Shown here: piece by piece, positions 43,793 to 51,623 of the stretch
How the letters are laid out: each line of letters opens with the position of its first letter
How positions within the stretch are numbered: the stretch's first letter is position 1
NCBI RefSeq assembly: GCF_017565425.1
Contig: NZ_JAGEMK010000002.1
Span: 62,001-126,000 of the forward strand
Origin: Actinotalea soli
GTDB lineage: Bacteria > Actinomycetota > Actinomycetes > Actinomycetales > Cellulomonadaceae
Direction: 5' to 3'
Length of the DNA stretch: 64,000 nt
Position numbers and translations under genes: made by a program
Notes under the pieces: generated by a model
Seen by the model: only the letters and a program-made list of their open reading frames with translations
Databases searched by the model: none
What the model was told of the DNA's origin: nothing

Positions 43793-44158
43793 TCAGAGCA
43801 CCGGCGGCGCCCGGGGGCCGGCCGTTGTGGTCTCGCTCGCAGGGCGGCCCGCTGCGTGCTGCGCGTCGTGGGCGACCGGGAGCTCCCCGTGGCTCACGAC
43901 GACGGGCGGCGGGAGCACCGCGGGGGGCGCGGCGTGCTGGTTCGTCGGGTGCTCGTCCTGCGGTGCCGAGACGAGGGTGGTGCCCGACGCCGGGCCGGGT
44001 CGCCCCTCGTGCGAGGTGAGGGTCACGGCCGCCGGGGAGGCCGCGGGCTCGACCGCCTGCGCGACGTCCAGCTGGACCGAGAGGCCACCGACGCCGAGCA
44101 CCGTCGCGCTGAGCACGGCGAGCAGGGTCGCCACGAGTCCGCGTGGGCCACGCGTCAT
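43793..44158 (-). CDS. Small secreted protein, unknown function
   Basis: A 121-aa protein with a signal-like helix (residues ~7-33, RGLVATLLAVLSATVLGVGG) and a Pro/Ala/His/Thr-rich mature part without any known domain. ATG 44158 (or GTG 44161) follows GAGGAGG. The first ~44 coding bases and the upstream region are duplicated at 45775-45888. The composition is low-complexity, so the product may be disordered or the gene decayed. Confidence 0.5.
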   Translation of the reverse strand: MTRGPRGLVATLLAVLSATVLGVGGLSVQLDVAQAVEPAASPAAVTLTSHEGRPGPASGTTLVSAPQDEHPTNQHAAPPAVLPPPVVVSHGELPVAHDAQHAAGRPASETTTAGPRAPPVL

Positions 44159-44228
44159 CACGCGACACCTCCTCGGGGCGACGGGGAGGCCAGGCTACCC
44201 GGGCCCGCGGGTTCAGCCGCCGGTCGGC
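44115..44228. repeat. 114-bp direct repeat, left copy
   Basis: Matches 45775-45888 in the same orientation with three or four base differences. It contains the start of the small secreted gene, its GAGGAGG site, and the last codons and stop of the marR gene (PTGG-stop). The right copy contains the equivalent last codons of the aldehyde dehydrogenase (also PTGG-stop). Confidence 0.92.
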
Positions 44229-44713
44229 GCTGACCGGGGCGGCAGCAGATCGATGCACTCGCCGCGGAGCGGGGTGAGGATGGCCTCGGCAAGGTCCTCG
44301 AGCTGATCGATCTGCTGCCCGCCGAGGAGGTCGAACACGCGCGTGCGGACCTCCGTGACATAGCCGGGCTCCACATCGGCCAGGAGACGCTCCCCGTTCT
44401 CGGTCAGTCTGGCCAGCGTCTTCCGAGCGTCCGTGGGGTCGGTGCTTCGCCTCAGGAGGCCGCGGCGCTCCAGGCGACCGACGATGCGCGAGAGGTGAGA
44501 CGGCGTCACGCTCGCAGTCGCGGCCAGACGGCTCATGTGGATCTCACGGTCTTCCCCCGTCGAGAGGCAACGCAGCACTCCGTACTCGGCGTGGCTGAGG
44601 TCGGCCGCTCCCTCGAGCCACGCATCCAGCTCGGCTGGGAGCCACATCATGACGCCGACCAGGAGTGACCACGTGCGGTCCTCCTGCGGGGAGAGATGGT
44701 CGTTGGCGGGCAC
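44213..44713 (-). CDS. MarR-family transcriptional regulator
   Basis: A 166-aa winged-helix regulator: AEYGVLRCLSTGEDREIHMSRLA, VTPSHLSRIVGRLERRGLLRR (recognition helix and wing) and DARKTLARLTENGERLL are standard MarR features. GTG 44713 is preferred; an in-frame TTG at 44776 would place the start across a dyad that looks like its operator. The last five codons come from a repeated sequence shared with the aldehyde dehydrogenase gene, so its natural C-terminus may have been replaced. Divergent from the oxidoreductase it probably controls. Confidence 0.88.
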   Translation of the reverse strand: MPANDHLSPQEDRTWSLLVGVMMWLPAELDAWLEGAADLSHAEYGVLRCLSTGEDREIHMSRLAATASVTPSHLSRIVGRLERRGLLRRSTDPTDARKTLARLTENGERLLADVEPGYVTEVRTRVFDLLGGQQIDQLEDLAEAILTPLRGECIDLLPPRSAPTGG

Positions 44714-44731
44714 TCCCCCATCGTAGAGGTG

Positions 44732-44777
44732 CTTGCCGCGGAAAGGAATCCGGGCTACCTTTCGTTTCCGCAGCAAG
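44732..44777. promoter_or_regulatory. Probable MarR operator between marR and the oxidoreductase gene
   Basis: CTTGCCGCGGAAA (44732-44744) and TTTCCGCAGCAAG (44765-44777) are inverted copies (12 of 13), and the sequence between them continues the symmetry (AAAGG...CCTTT). TATCTG at 44779-44784 could be the -10 box of the oxidoreductase. A MarR dimer bound here would control both genes. Confidence 0.55.
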
Positions 44778-44815
44778 TATCTGCTGCGACCCTTCCACGA
44801 AAGAGCTCATCGATC

Positions 44816-45718
44816 ATGCGCGCTGCCCGCTACCACTCCTACGGATCCCCCGACGTCCTCGTCGTCGAGGACGCACCCGAGCCCCACGCTGGCGAGGGCT
44901 CGGTCCGTGTCGCGGTCCTCGCCACGAGCGTCAACCCGATCGACGTCCTGCTGCGTGCCGGACAGCTCGCTCAGGTCCTGCCGCTGGACCTGCCAGCAGT
45001 TCCCGGCCGGGACGCGGTCGGCGTCGTGGACGAGGTCGGACCGGGCGTGACGGGCACGCGGGTCGGCGACCTCGTCTTCGGTCTCGGCGGGGTGAGCGAC
45101 ACCACTGCCGAGCTCGCGGTCCTCACCGCATGGAGCACCGTCCCCGAGCAGTGGTCGACGGAGCAGGCGGCAGCGGCAGGGCTCGCGTCCGCTACTGCGG
45201 CCGCCGCCCTCGAGGCCCTCGGCGACCTCGAGGGGATGACGGTGCTCATCGAGGGGGCCTCAGGCGCCGTGGGTAGCGCCGCCGCCGCGTTCGCCGTGGC
45301 CGCTGGCGCGACCGTGGTCGGCACGGCGCGTGAGCGCAGCTTCGCCTTCCTGGAGTCGCTCGGTGCTCTGCCGACGACATACGGTCCCGGGTTGGCCGGA
45401 CGTGTGGCCGCCCTCGTCCCTGGTGGCGTGGACGCCGCACTGCACACGGCGCCGTCTGACTCCCTCGCGGACGTGGTCGCGATCGTCGGCGACGCCTCCC
45501 GTGTCGTCACGGTCGTCGACACCCTAGGCGCCGCCAGACTGGGAGCGACGAGTGTCAATGCCCGCAACGACTCGGCTCTCCTGCGGCATGCGGCCGCGCT
45601 CGGGCGGGACGGTGCGTACGCACCCCGAGTCGATCACGTGCTCCCGCTGGCCGACGTCGTCCGGGCGCACTCCCTCGCCGAGAGCGGAAGCGGCAAGGTG
45701 GTCATCACGCAAGGGTGA
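44816..45718 (+). CDS. Zinc-less quinone oxidoreductase-like MDR dehydrogenase
   Basis: A 300-aa medium-chain dehydrogenase/reductase: N-terminal YHSYGSPDVLVVEDAPEP, ATSVNPIDVLLRAG, PGRDAVGVVDEVG, and a Rossmann NADPH site VLIEGASGAVGSAAAAFA with TARERSF. The structural and catalytic zinc cysteines of alcohol dehydrogenases are absent, placing it with QOR/zeta-crystallin-type reductases of quinones or enones. Often MarR-controlled and induced by electrophiles. ATG 44816; the divergent marR lies 103 bases away. Confidence 0.92.
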   Translation: MRAARYHSYGSPDVLVVEDAPEPHAGEGSVRVAVLATSVNPIDVLLRAGQLAQVLPLDLPAVPGRDAVGVVDEVGPGVTGTRVGDLVFGLGGVSDTTAELAVLTAWSTVPEQWSTEQAAAAGLASATAAAALEALGDLEGMTVLIEGASGAVGSAAAAFAVAAGATVVGTARERSFAFLESLGALPTTYGPGLAGRVAALVPGGVDAALHTAPSDSLADVVAIVGDASRVVTVVDTLGAARLGATSVNARNDSALLRHAAALGRDGAYAPRVDHVLPLADVVRAHSLAESGSGKVVITQG

Positions 45719-45729
45719 ACGCCCAGCCC

Positions 45730-45773
45730 TCAGGCCACCGCCCGCCACTCCTCTGCCACCGCGCCCAGGCTGG
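45730..45773 (-). pseudogene. 3' remnant of a luciferase-like monooxygenase gene
   Basis: On the minus strand this encodes SLGAVAEEWRAVA and a stop, the same end as the intact monooxygenase gene at 59441-60484 (SLAAVAEEWRAVA). About 37 of 44 bases match. The rest of the gene is missing; the sequence changes into the 114-bp repeat at 45775. Confidence 0.75.
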
Positions 45774-45774
45774 T

Positions 45775-45888
45775 ACGGCGAGCAGGGTCGCCACGAGTCC
45801 GCGTGGGCCACGCGTCATCACGCGACACCTCCTCGGGGCGACGGGCAGGCCAAGCTACCCGGGCCCGCGGGCTCAGCCGCCGGTCGGC
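45775..45888. repeat. 114-bp direct repeat, right copy
   Basis: Right-hand copy of the repeat at 44115-44228. Here the minus strand has the first codons of the small secreted gene as a dead fragment, and the end of the aldehyde dehydrogenase gene. The two copies enclose the marR-oxidoreductase pair and the monooxygenase remnant. Confidence 0.92.
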
Positions 45889-47414
45889 ACGCTCTCGCCG
45901 TCGAGGCGGCGGGGGGTGGCTCGGAGCCCCTCGGCCTGCAGGGCCCGGGGCAGCAGGTGCTCGGGCACGGCCTGGTAGGTGACCGGCCGCTGGAACCGTC
46001 GCACCGAGCTCGCGCCCACCGAGGAGTGGGTCACGGAGGTGCTCGAGGGGTACGGGCCGGTGTGGGTCGTGCCCCACGCGACAGCGAGGCCGGTCGGGAA
46101 GCCGTTGTAGACCACCCGCCCGACGTTCGACGCGAGGGCGGGCAGCACGACCGCGGCGAGCTCGGCGTCCTCCTCCTCAGCGTGCAGGGTGCCGGTCAAC
46201 GACCCCGGCACGCGGGCCAGGGCCGCGAGGAGGTCAGCGGTCCCGGAGTACTCGACCACGACGGCGACGGGGCCGAAGCACTCCTCGAGCACGAGCTCGG
46301 CGGCCTCGTCGAGGTCGTCGGTGGTGGTCCAGAAGAGCGCCGGCTCGGCGAGGTAGCCGGTGGGCTCGGCCACCGGTGCGGCAGGCCCGCCGGCGGCGCG
46401 GACCGGGTTCAGGTGGGGGTGCGCCGCGCGGTCCGCGACACCCGTCCGGAAGGCGCGGTGGATGCCCTCGCTGAGCAGCCAGGCCGGACCGGCTGCGCCG
46501 AGGGCCCGGCCGAGGTGCTCGCGGATCTCGGCGGCGTGCTCGCGCGGGACCAGCGCGAGTCCAGGCTTGGTGCAGAACTGCCCGGCCCCGAGGGTCATCG
46601 ACCCCACGTAGCCCTCGGCGATCTCCGCGGCACGGACGGCAGCTGCTCCGGGGGCCACGACCAGAGGGTTGATGCTGCCGAGCTCGCCGTAGAAGGGGAT
46701 GGGGCTGGGCCGGCTCGCGGCGAGGTCGAACAGCGCTCGCCCCCCGGCGAGGGAGCCGGTGAAGCCCACCGCCTGGATGTGCGGGTCCTGCACGAGGGCC
46801 TGCCCGGCCTCGTGCCCCTGGACCATGCCGACGGTGCCGGCCGGCAGCCCGACCCGTGCCACGGCGCGGGCCAGGCACCCGAAGGTCAGGGCCGAGGTCG
46901 CGGGGTGGGCCGGGTGCGCCTTGACCACCACGGGACAGCCTGCGGCGAGGGCGGCCGCCGTGTCCCCGCCCGGCACCGAGAAGGCGAGGGGGAAGTTGCT
47001 CGCCCCGAACACGGCCACCGGGCCGAGCGGCACGAGCATCCGGTGCAGCTCGGGGCGGGGGCCAGCAGGGGTAGGACCCGCCGGGTCGACGGCGACCTCG
47101 AGCAGGGCGCCGTCGTCGACCACGTCGGCGATGTGCCGCAGCTGGTAGCAGGTGCGGTTCAGCTCGCCGTCGAGACGGGTGGTGCCCAGGGCCGTCTCGC
47201 GGTCGGCGATCGCGAGGATCTCGGCGCGGGTGGCCTCGAGCTCCTCGGCCGCCGCGCGCAGCAGGGCGCTGCGCACCCCGCGGTCAGCGGCCGCGAGCAG
47301 GACTGCGGCCTCGGCGGCGGCCCGGCAGGTGGCTGCGACCTGCTCCGCGGTGGACTCGGCGCCGAGATCCTCCTCGACCAGGCCGGTGCGGGGGTTGATG
47401 CTGCTGACGGTCAC
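45873..47414 (-). CDS. Aldehyde dehydrogenase, alpha-ketoglutaric semialdehyde dehydrogenase-like
   Basis: A 513-aa ALDH-superfamily enzyme. The cofactor-site motif FGASNFPLAFSVPGGDTAAALAAG is split over ~140-165, the catalytic Glu lies in FYGELGSINP, and the catalytic Cys in GAGQFCTKPGL. These variants match the NADP-dependent 2,5-dioxopentanoate (ketoglutaric semialdehyde) dehydrogenase group, which ends sugar-acid and hydroxyproline breakdown; specificity is inferred. GTG 47414 overlaps the tctA stop (GTGA) and follows GAGGAG. Last gene of the MocR-linked cluster. Its final codons lie in the 114-bp repeat. Confidence 0.92.
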   Translation of the reverse strand: MTVSSINPRTGLVEEDLGAESTAEQVAATCRAAAEAAVLLAAADRGVRSALLRAAAEELEATRAEILAIADRETALGTTRLDGELNRTCYQLRHIADVVDDGALLEVAVDPAGPTPAGPRPELHRMLVPLGPVAVFGASNFPLAFSVPGGDTAAALAAGCPVVVKAHPAHPATSALTFGCLARAVARVGLPAGTVGMVQGHEAGQALVQDPHIQAVGFTGSLAGGRALFDLAASRPSPIPFYGELGSINPLVVAPGAAAVRAAEIAEGYVGSMTLGAGQFCTKPGLALVPREHAAEIREHLGRALGAAGPAWLLSEGIHRAFRTGVADRAAHPHLNPVRAAGGPAAPVAEPTGYLAEPALFWTTTDDLDEAAELVLEECFGPVAVVVEYSGTADLLAALARVPGSLTGTLHAEEEDAELAAVVLPALASNVGRVVYNGFPTGLAVAWGTTHTGPYPSSTSVTHSSVGASSVRRFQRPVTYQAVPEHLLPRALQAEGLRATPRRLDGESVPTGG

Positions 47415-48907
47415 TCGGAGCTCCTCAGGGTGGTGCGGCGTCCTCGGGCTGAACGGATCAGGGCGACCGTCACGGTCAGCACGCTGAGCAGGAGCAGGGC
47501 CAGCGGTAGCGGGTCGAGCATCCACGAGTAGCTGCCGCTGCTGATGATGGTCGCGCGGCGGAACCCGGCCTCGGCGAGGGGTCCGACGATCAGGCCGATG
47601 ACCAGGGGCGCCGTCGGGAAGCCCGTCTTGATCATGAGGTAGCCGAGCAACCCGGCCCCGCCCATGACGAGCACGTCCACCACGCTCGAGCGCACGGCGT
47701 AGCTGCCGATCACGCTGAGGGCGAGGATGCACGGCCACAACAGCTGGGTGGGCACCCGGACGATCTGGCTCCAGGACCGGATCCCCAGCGCCCCGACCAC
47801 CAGCATCATCACGGGCAGGATGAGCAGGGCGAAGAAGATGCTGTAGATCAGGTCCCCCGAGCCGGAGAACAGCTGCGGCCCCGGCTGCAGGCCGTGGACC
47901 GTCAGGGCCCCGATGAGGACGGCCGCGGGCGCGTTGCCGGGGATGCCCAGGACGAGAGTGGGGGCCAGGCTCCCGGGCACCGAGGCGTTGTTCGCCGACT
48001 CGGCCGCCGCGAGGCCGCGCGGGTCCCCCCGGCCGAAGTCCTCGCTGCGACGCGCGAGACGCTTGACCTCGTTGTGGCCGATGAAAGAGCCGATGTCACC
48101 GCCGGTGCCCGGCAGGGCACCCACGCCGAACCCGATCACCGAGCTGTAGGCGGTGCCGGGAGCGATCCGCCGCAGGGTCGCGAGGGACAGGCGGAAGGAC
48201 CCCGTCGTCGAGAGGGCACGAGGGTCGTGGGACCGGGCCCGCTGCTCGAACCGGGTGAGGGCCTCGGCGACGCCGAAGATGCCGATCAGCACCGGCACGA
48301 ACCCGAGCCCCGCGAGCAGCTCGTTCGAGCCGAAGGTCAGCCGCGGATACCCACCGATCGGGTCCGTCCCGACGGTGGCGATGATCAGGCCGAGCACACC
48401 GCTGAGGAGGCCCTTGACCATGGCCCCCTCGGACATCGACGCGATCAGCGAGATCGCGAAGAGGGCGAGCATGAAGAACTCGGCAGGACCGAAGCGCAGG
48501 GCGTACTGCGCGAGGCTAGGGGCGAAGAAGAGCAGCAGCACCCCACCGACCAGCCCGCCCACGCACGAGGCGACCAGCGAGATCGACAGGGCCTGGCGCC
48601 CCTCGCCGCGCAGCACCATGGGGTGCCCGTCGAGCACTGTCGCCGCCGAGGCGGGGGTGCCCGGGATGCGCAGCAGGATCGCGGGGATCGAGCCCGCGTA
48701 AACCGAGCCCGTGTAGATGCCGAGCAGCAGCGCGACCCCGGGCACGGGGTCGACGGCGAAGGTGAAGGGCAGCAGGATGGCGATCGCCATGGTCGAGCTC
48801 AGCCCCGGGATCGCCCCGACGAGGATGCCGCCGAGCACGCCCACGACCATGAGCAGGAGGGGCTGCCAGGCGAGGATCAGCTGGAGTCCGGCGAGCCAGT
48901 CGCTCAT
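47411..48907 (-). CDS. tctA: Tripartite tricarboxylate transporter, large permease TctA
   Basis: A 498-aa permease with about twelve helices. GILVGAIPGLSSTMAIAILLPFTF and GTPASAATVLDGHPM contain the TctA signature, and a second copy of the motif appears as GALPGTGGDIGSFIGHNEVKR. It imports a carboxylate together with sodium or protons, using TctB and the binding protein TctC. Overlaps both tctB (ATGA) and the ALDH gene (GTGA). Confidence 0.95.
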   Translation of the reverse strand: MSDWLAGLQLILAWQPLLLMVVGVLGGILVGAIPGLSSTMAIAILLPFTFAVDPVPGVALLLGIYTGSVYAGSIPAILLRIPGTPASAATVLDGHPMVLRGEGRQALSISLVASCVGGLVGGVLLLFFAPSLAQYALRFGPAEFFMLALFAISLIASMSEGAMVKGLLSGVLGLIIATVGTDPIGGYPRLTFGSNELLAGLGFVPVLIGIFGVAEALTRFEQRARSHDPRALSTTGSFRLSLATLRRIAPGTAYSSVIGFGVGALPGTGGDIGSFIGHNEVKRLARRSEDFGRGDPRGLAAAESANNASVPGSLAPTLVLGIPGNAPAAVLIGALTVHGLQPGPQLFSGSGDLIYSIFFALLILPVMMLVVGALGIRSWSQIVRVPTQLLWPCILALSVIGSYAVRSSVVDVLVMGGAGLLGYLMIKTGFPTAPLVIGLIVGPLAEAGFRRATIISSGSYSWMLDPLPLALLLLSVLTVTVALIRSARGRRTTLRSSE

Positions 48908-49389
48908 GGCAGGAGCCCCTCGACCGGACCGCGGGGCAACGGGATGCCGAACACGGTCGAGAACACCAGGTAGACGACGAGGCTGAAGACCACCGGCACC
49001 ACGAGCAGCGCCCAGGACCGCCCGACAGCGATGAGCAGCATCGCCCCGAGCAGGAAGGCCGCGGTCGCCGTCAGGTACCCGAGGGGCTCGAGGGCCAGCG
49101 CGTAGGCGATGACCAGGACGACGGCCCCGGCCACCCGCAGCGCGCCGCTGCGGGACGGGGCGGCCTCACCCCGGCCGCGCTGGACGGCGAGGGCCACCGC
49201 GAGCGCGATGAGGACCCCGGCGAGGAGCCGTGGGTAGCCCGCCGCACCGGGGTCGCTGCCCGAGTCGAGCTCGGCGAGCTCGGCGGTCTGGGCGAAGACG
49301 GTGACCCCCGCCGCCACGAGGACCGCCGCGGCGACCAGGTTGCCCCGGCGGCCATCCGTCCGTGCTGTCTCCATCGTGGCTGTCTCCAT
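48904..49389 (-). CDS. tctB: Tripartite tricarboxylate transporter, small permease TctB
   Basis: A 161-aa protein with four helices, typical of TctB (DSGSDPGAAGYPRLLAGVLIALA; LGYLTATAAFLLGAMLL; VVFSLVVYLVFSTVFGIPLP). The N-terminus repeats META twice, so a second ATG at 49374 may be used. Overlaps tctA by four bases. Confidence 0.9.
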   Translation of the reverse strand: METATMETARTDGRRGNLVAAAVLVAAGVTVFAQTAELAELDSGSDPGAAGYPRLLAGVLIALAVALAVQRGRGEAAPSRSGALRVAGAVVLVIAYALALEPLGYLTATAAFLLGAMLLIAVGRSWALLVVPVVFSLVVYLVFSTVFGIPLPRGPVEGLLP

Positions 49390-49458
49390 CGCTCCACCCC
49401 TCGGTACCGGTGCGCCTGGGCGCCGGCCCCGGGTGGTGTGCCCGGGGCCGGCGGCGGG

Positions 49459-50493
49459 TCACTCGTAGATCGCGCTGATGACGTCGTCGAAGCGGGCGTA
49501 CTCCTCGTCCATGAAGGCCTCGAACTCGGCGGCGTCCCGGCTGGCGGTCGGGAACCCGGCCTCCTCCATGAAGGACTGGAACTCCTCGCTCGCCACGGCC
49601 TCGCCGAGGCACGCGTCGAGGACCTCGATCCGGTTCTCGGGGGTGCCGGCCGGGGCGGCGACGCCGATCCAGCTGCCCATGGTCCAGTCGACGTCGAGCT
49701 CGTTGAGGGTCGGGACGTCGGGCAGGGCCGGGAACCGCTCCTCGGCCATGACGGCCAAGCCGCGCAGCTCGCCGGCCTCGATCTGCTGGAGCACCTCACC
49801 GGCCGAGGGTGAGAGCGCCTCGACCTGCCCGCCGAGCACGGCCGGGATCATCTCGGCCGCACCGTTGAAGGGCACGTACTCGGTGAACGGGGCGTCGAGC
49901 TCGAGGCCCAGACCGGCTGCGGCCATGTCCCAGGTGCCGCCGCGCCCGTTGGTCGCCGCACGGATGGTCTCCCCGGCCTCGAGGTCAGCCTGCAGGTCCT
50001 CGAAGCTCTCCCACGGGGAGTCGGCGCTGACGGCGAGCAGGGCCGGGTTGGCCGCGAGCTGGGCGAGGCCCTGGAAGTCCTCGGGGGTGAAGTCGCCCGT
50101 GCCGAGGTGGTCGAGGATCGCAGCCTCGGTGGTCAGGGTGCCCAGGGTGTAGCCGTCGGGCTCGGCGTCGGCGATGGCCTGGTGCCCGGTGGCCCCTGCG
50201 GCGCCGTCGCGGTTGCTGACAATGAACCGGGTGCCGCAGGTGTCCTCAGCGAGGGTGGCGAGCTGGCGGGTCATGACGTCGGTGCCACCACCAGCGGCCC
50301 ACGGGATGATGATCTCGATCTGCTGGGTGGGGAAGTCGTCGGCCTCGGCCTCGACGTCGGAGCCCCCGTCGGCGTCGGCGGACGAGCCGTCGGCGTCCGA
50401 GCAGGCCGCGAGGCCCAGCATGAGGATGCCGACGCCGGCGGCGCTGAGGGCGCGGTGCGGTCGACGTGAGAGGTGTGCGCGGGTGCGGGTCAT
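49459..50493 (-). CDS. tctC: Tripartite tricarboxylate transporter, solute-binding lipoprotein TctC
   Basis: A 344-aa lipoprotein: signal peptide with lipobox LGLAAC (Cys31), an acidic linker, then a periplasmic-binding fold with the TctC motifs IEIIIPWAAGGGTDVMTR, VSNRDGAAGATGHQAIADAEPDGYTLG and LDVDWTMGSWIGVAAPAGTP in order. It captures the extracellular carboxylate for TctAB. ATG 50493 follows GGAGA by six bases. A 125-base gap before it (toward the dehydrogenase) may allow higher expression. Confidence 0.94.
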   Translation of the reverse strand: MTRTRAHLSRRPHRALSAAGVGILMLGLAACSDADGSSADADGGSDVEAEADDFPTQQIEIIIPWAAGGGTDVMTRQLATLAEDTCGTRFIVSNRDGAAGATGHQAIADAEPDGYTLGTLTTEAAILDHLGTGDFTPEDFQGLAQLAANPALLAVSADSPWESFEDLQADLEAGETIRAATNGRGGTWDMAAAGLGLELDAPFTEYVPFNGAAEMIPAVLGGQVEALSPSAGEVLQQIEAGELRGLAVMAEERFPALPDVPTLNELDVDWTMGSWIGVAAPAGTPENRIEVLDACLGEAVASEEFQSFMEEAGFPTASRDAAEFEAFMDEEYARFDDVISAIYE

Positions 50494-50618
50494 GTCAGGT
50501 CTCCAGTCACTTCGGGGGATCAGGGGTCGGTCGGTCGGTGGTGCCGGGTGGTGGGGCCTGGTCGTGCGAGGGAGGGTGCGGAGGCGCGGTGCGGTGCGGT
50601 GCAAGGGTGGTCGCGGGG

Positions 50619-51623
50619 TCAGGTCATGGCGCCCACCGGACCCACGACGTTGCGTGGCCTGCGGCCTGCGGCCACCCGCAGCACCTGATCGGCGAGCAGG
50701 TCCACCTGCAGGCGGAGGGAGGCGTGGGTGTTGCCGCCGACGTGCGGGGTGACGAGCAGGCCCGGCGTGCTGAACAGCTCGTGCCCCGGGGGCAGCGGCT
50801 CGGGGTCGGTCACATCGAGGGCCGCGAGGAGGCGGCCCTGGCGGAGCTCGGCGACCAGGGCCTCGGTGTCCACGACCGGTCCCCGCCCGACGTTCACCAG
50901 GACGGCGCCGTCGGGCATCGCCGCGAGGAACTCGGCGTCGACCAGGCCGCGGGTGGCCCCGTTCAGGGGCACCGAGCAGAGGACGGCGTCGACCCCCGGC
51001 AGCAGGGCCGTGGCGTCGGCGATCGCGTGCACCGTGCCGCCGTCCTCGGTGGTGCGGGCCCGGCTCGCGACCCGGACCACCTCGACGCCGAACCCGGCGA
51101 GGCGGGCCTCGATCGCCTGGCCGATGCCGCCGTAGCCGACCAGCATCACGCGTGACCCGAGCAGCCCGGGGGTGCGGTGGTTGGTCCACCGGTCGGCCTG
51201 GACGAACCCCGGGATCTCTCGGCGCACGGCGAGCAGCAGGGTCACCGCGAGCTCGGCGGTGGGCTGCTCCATGACGCCGACCGCGTTGCTCAGCACCGCG
51301 CCGGGGGGCAGGCACTCGACCAGGCCCTCGACGCCGATCGAGGGCGCCTGGACCAGGCGGGCCCGGGTCGCGGCGGGCAGGGTCTCGCGCAGCACGTGGG
51401 TGCTGACGTAGTCGTGGGAGGGGGTCAGGCTGGTCGAGTGGAAGGGCAGCACGACGACGTCGAGCTCGTCCACGGCCACGCCCTCGGTCGGCTCGCCCAC
51501 CGCGTCCCAGCCGACCAGCCTGACGTCGCCCAGCTCGCCCCGGGCGGCCCGCTCACGCAGAGGGTCCAGGTAGTAGGGGTAGGGGACCGAGACCGTCAGG
51601 GGGCTCGCGTGGTTCAGCTCCAT
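50619..51623 (-). CDS. D-isomer-specific 2-hydroxyacid dehydrogenase
   Basis: A 334-aa NAD(P)-dependent enzyme. The Rossmann motif is VGYGGIGQAIEARL, and the catalytic Arg, Glu and His lie in VGRGPVVD, DVTDPEPLPPGH and VTPHVGGNTH. It interconverts a 2-hydroxyacid and a 2-oxoacid; the substrate is not known. ATG 51623 overlaps the amidohydrolase stop by ten bases. Confidence 0.92.
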   Translation of the reverse strand: MELNHASPLTVSVPYPYYLDPLRERAARGELGDVRLVGWDAVGEPTEGVAVDELDVVVLPFHSTSLTPSHDYVSTHVLRETLPAATRARLVQAPSIGVEGLVECLPPGAVLSNAVGVMEQPTAELAVTLLLAVRREIPGFVQADRWTNHRTPGLLGSRVMLVGYGGIGQAIEARLAGFGVEVVRVASRARTTEDGGTVHAIADATALLPGVDAVLCSVPLNGATRGLVDAEFLAAMPDGAVLVNVGRGPVVDTEALVAELRQGRLLAALDVTDPEPLPPGHELFSTPGLLVTPHVGGNTHASLRLQVDLLADQVLRVAAGRRPRNVVGPVGAMT

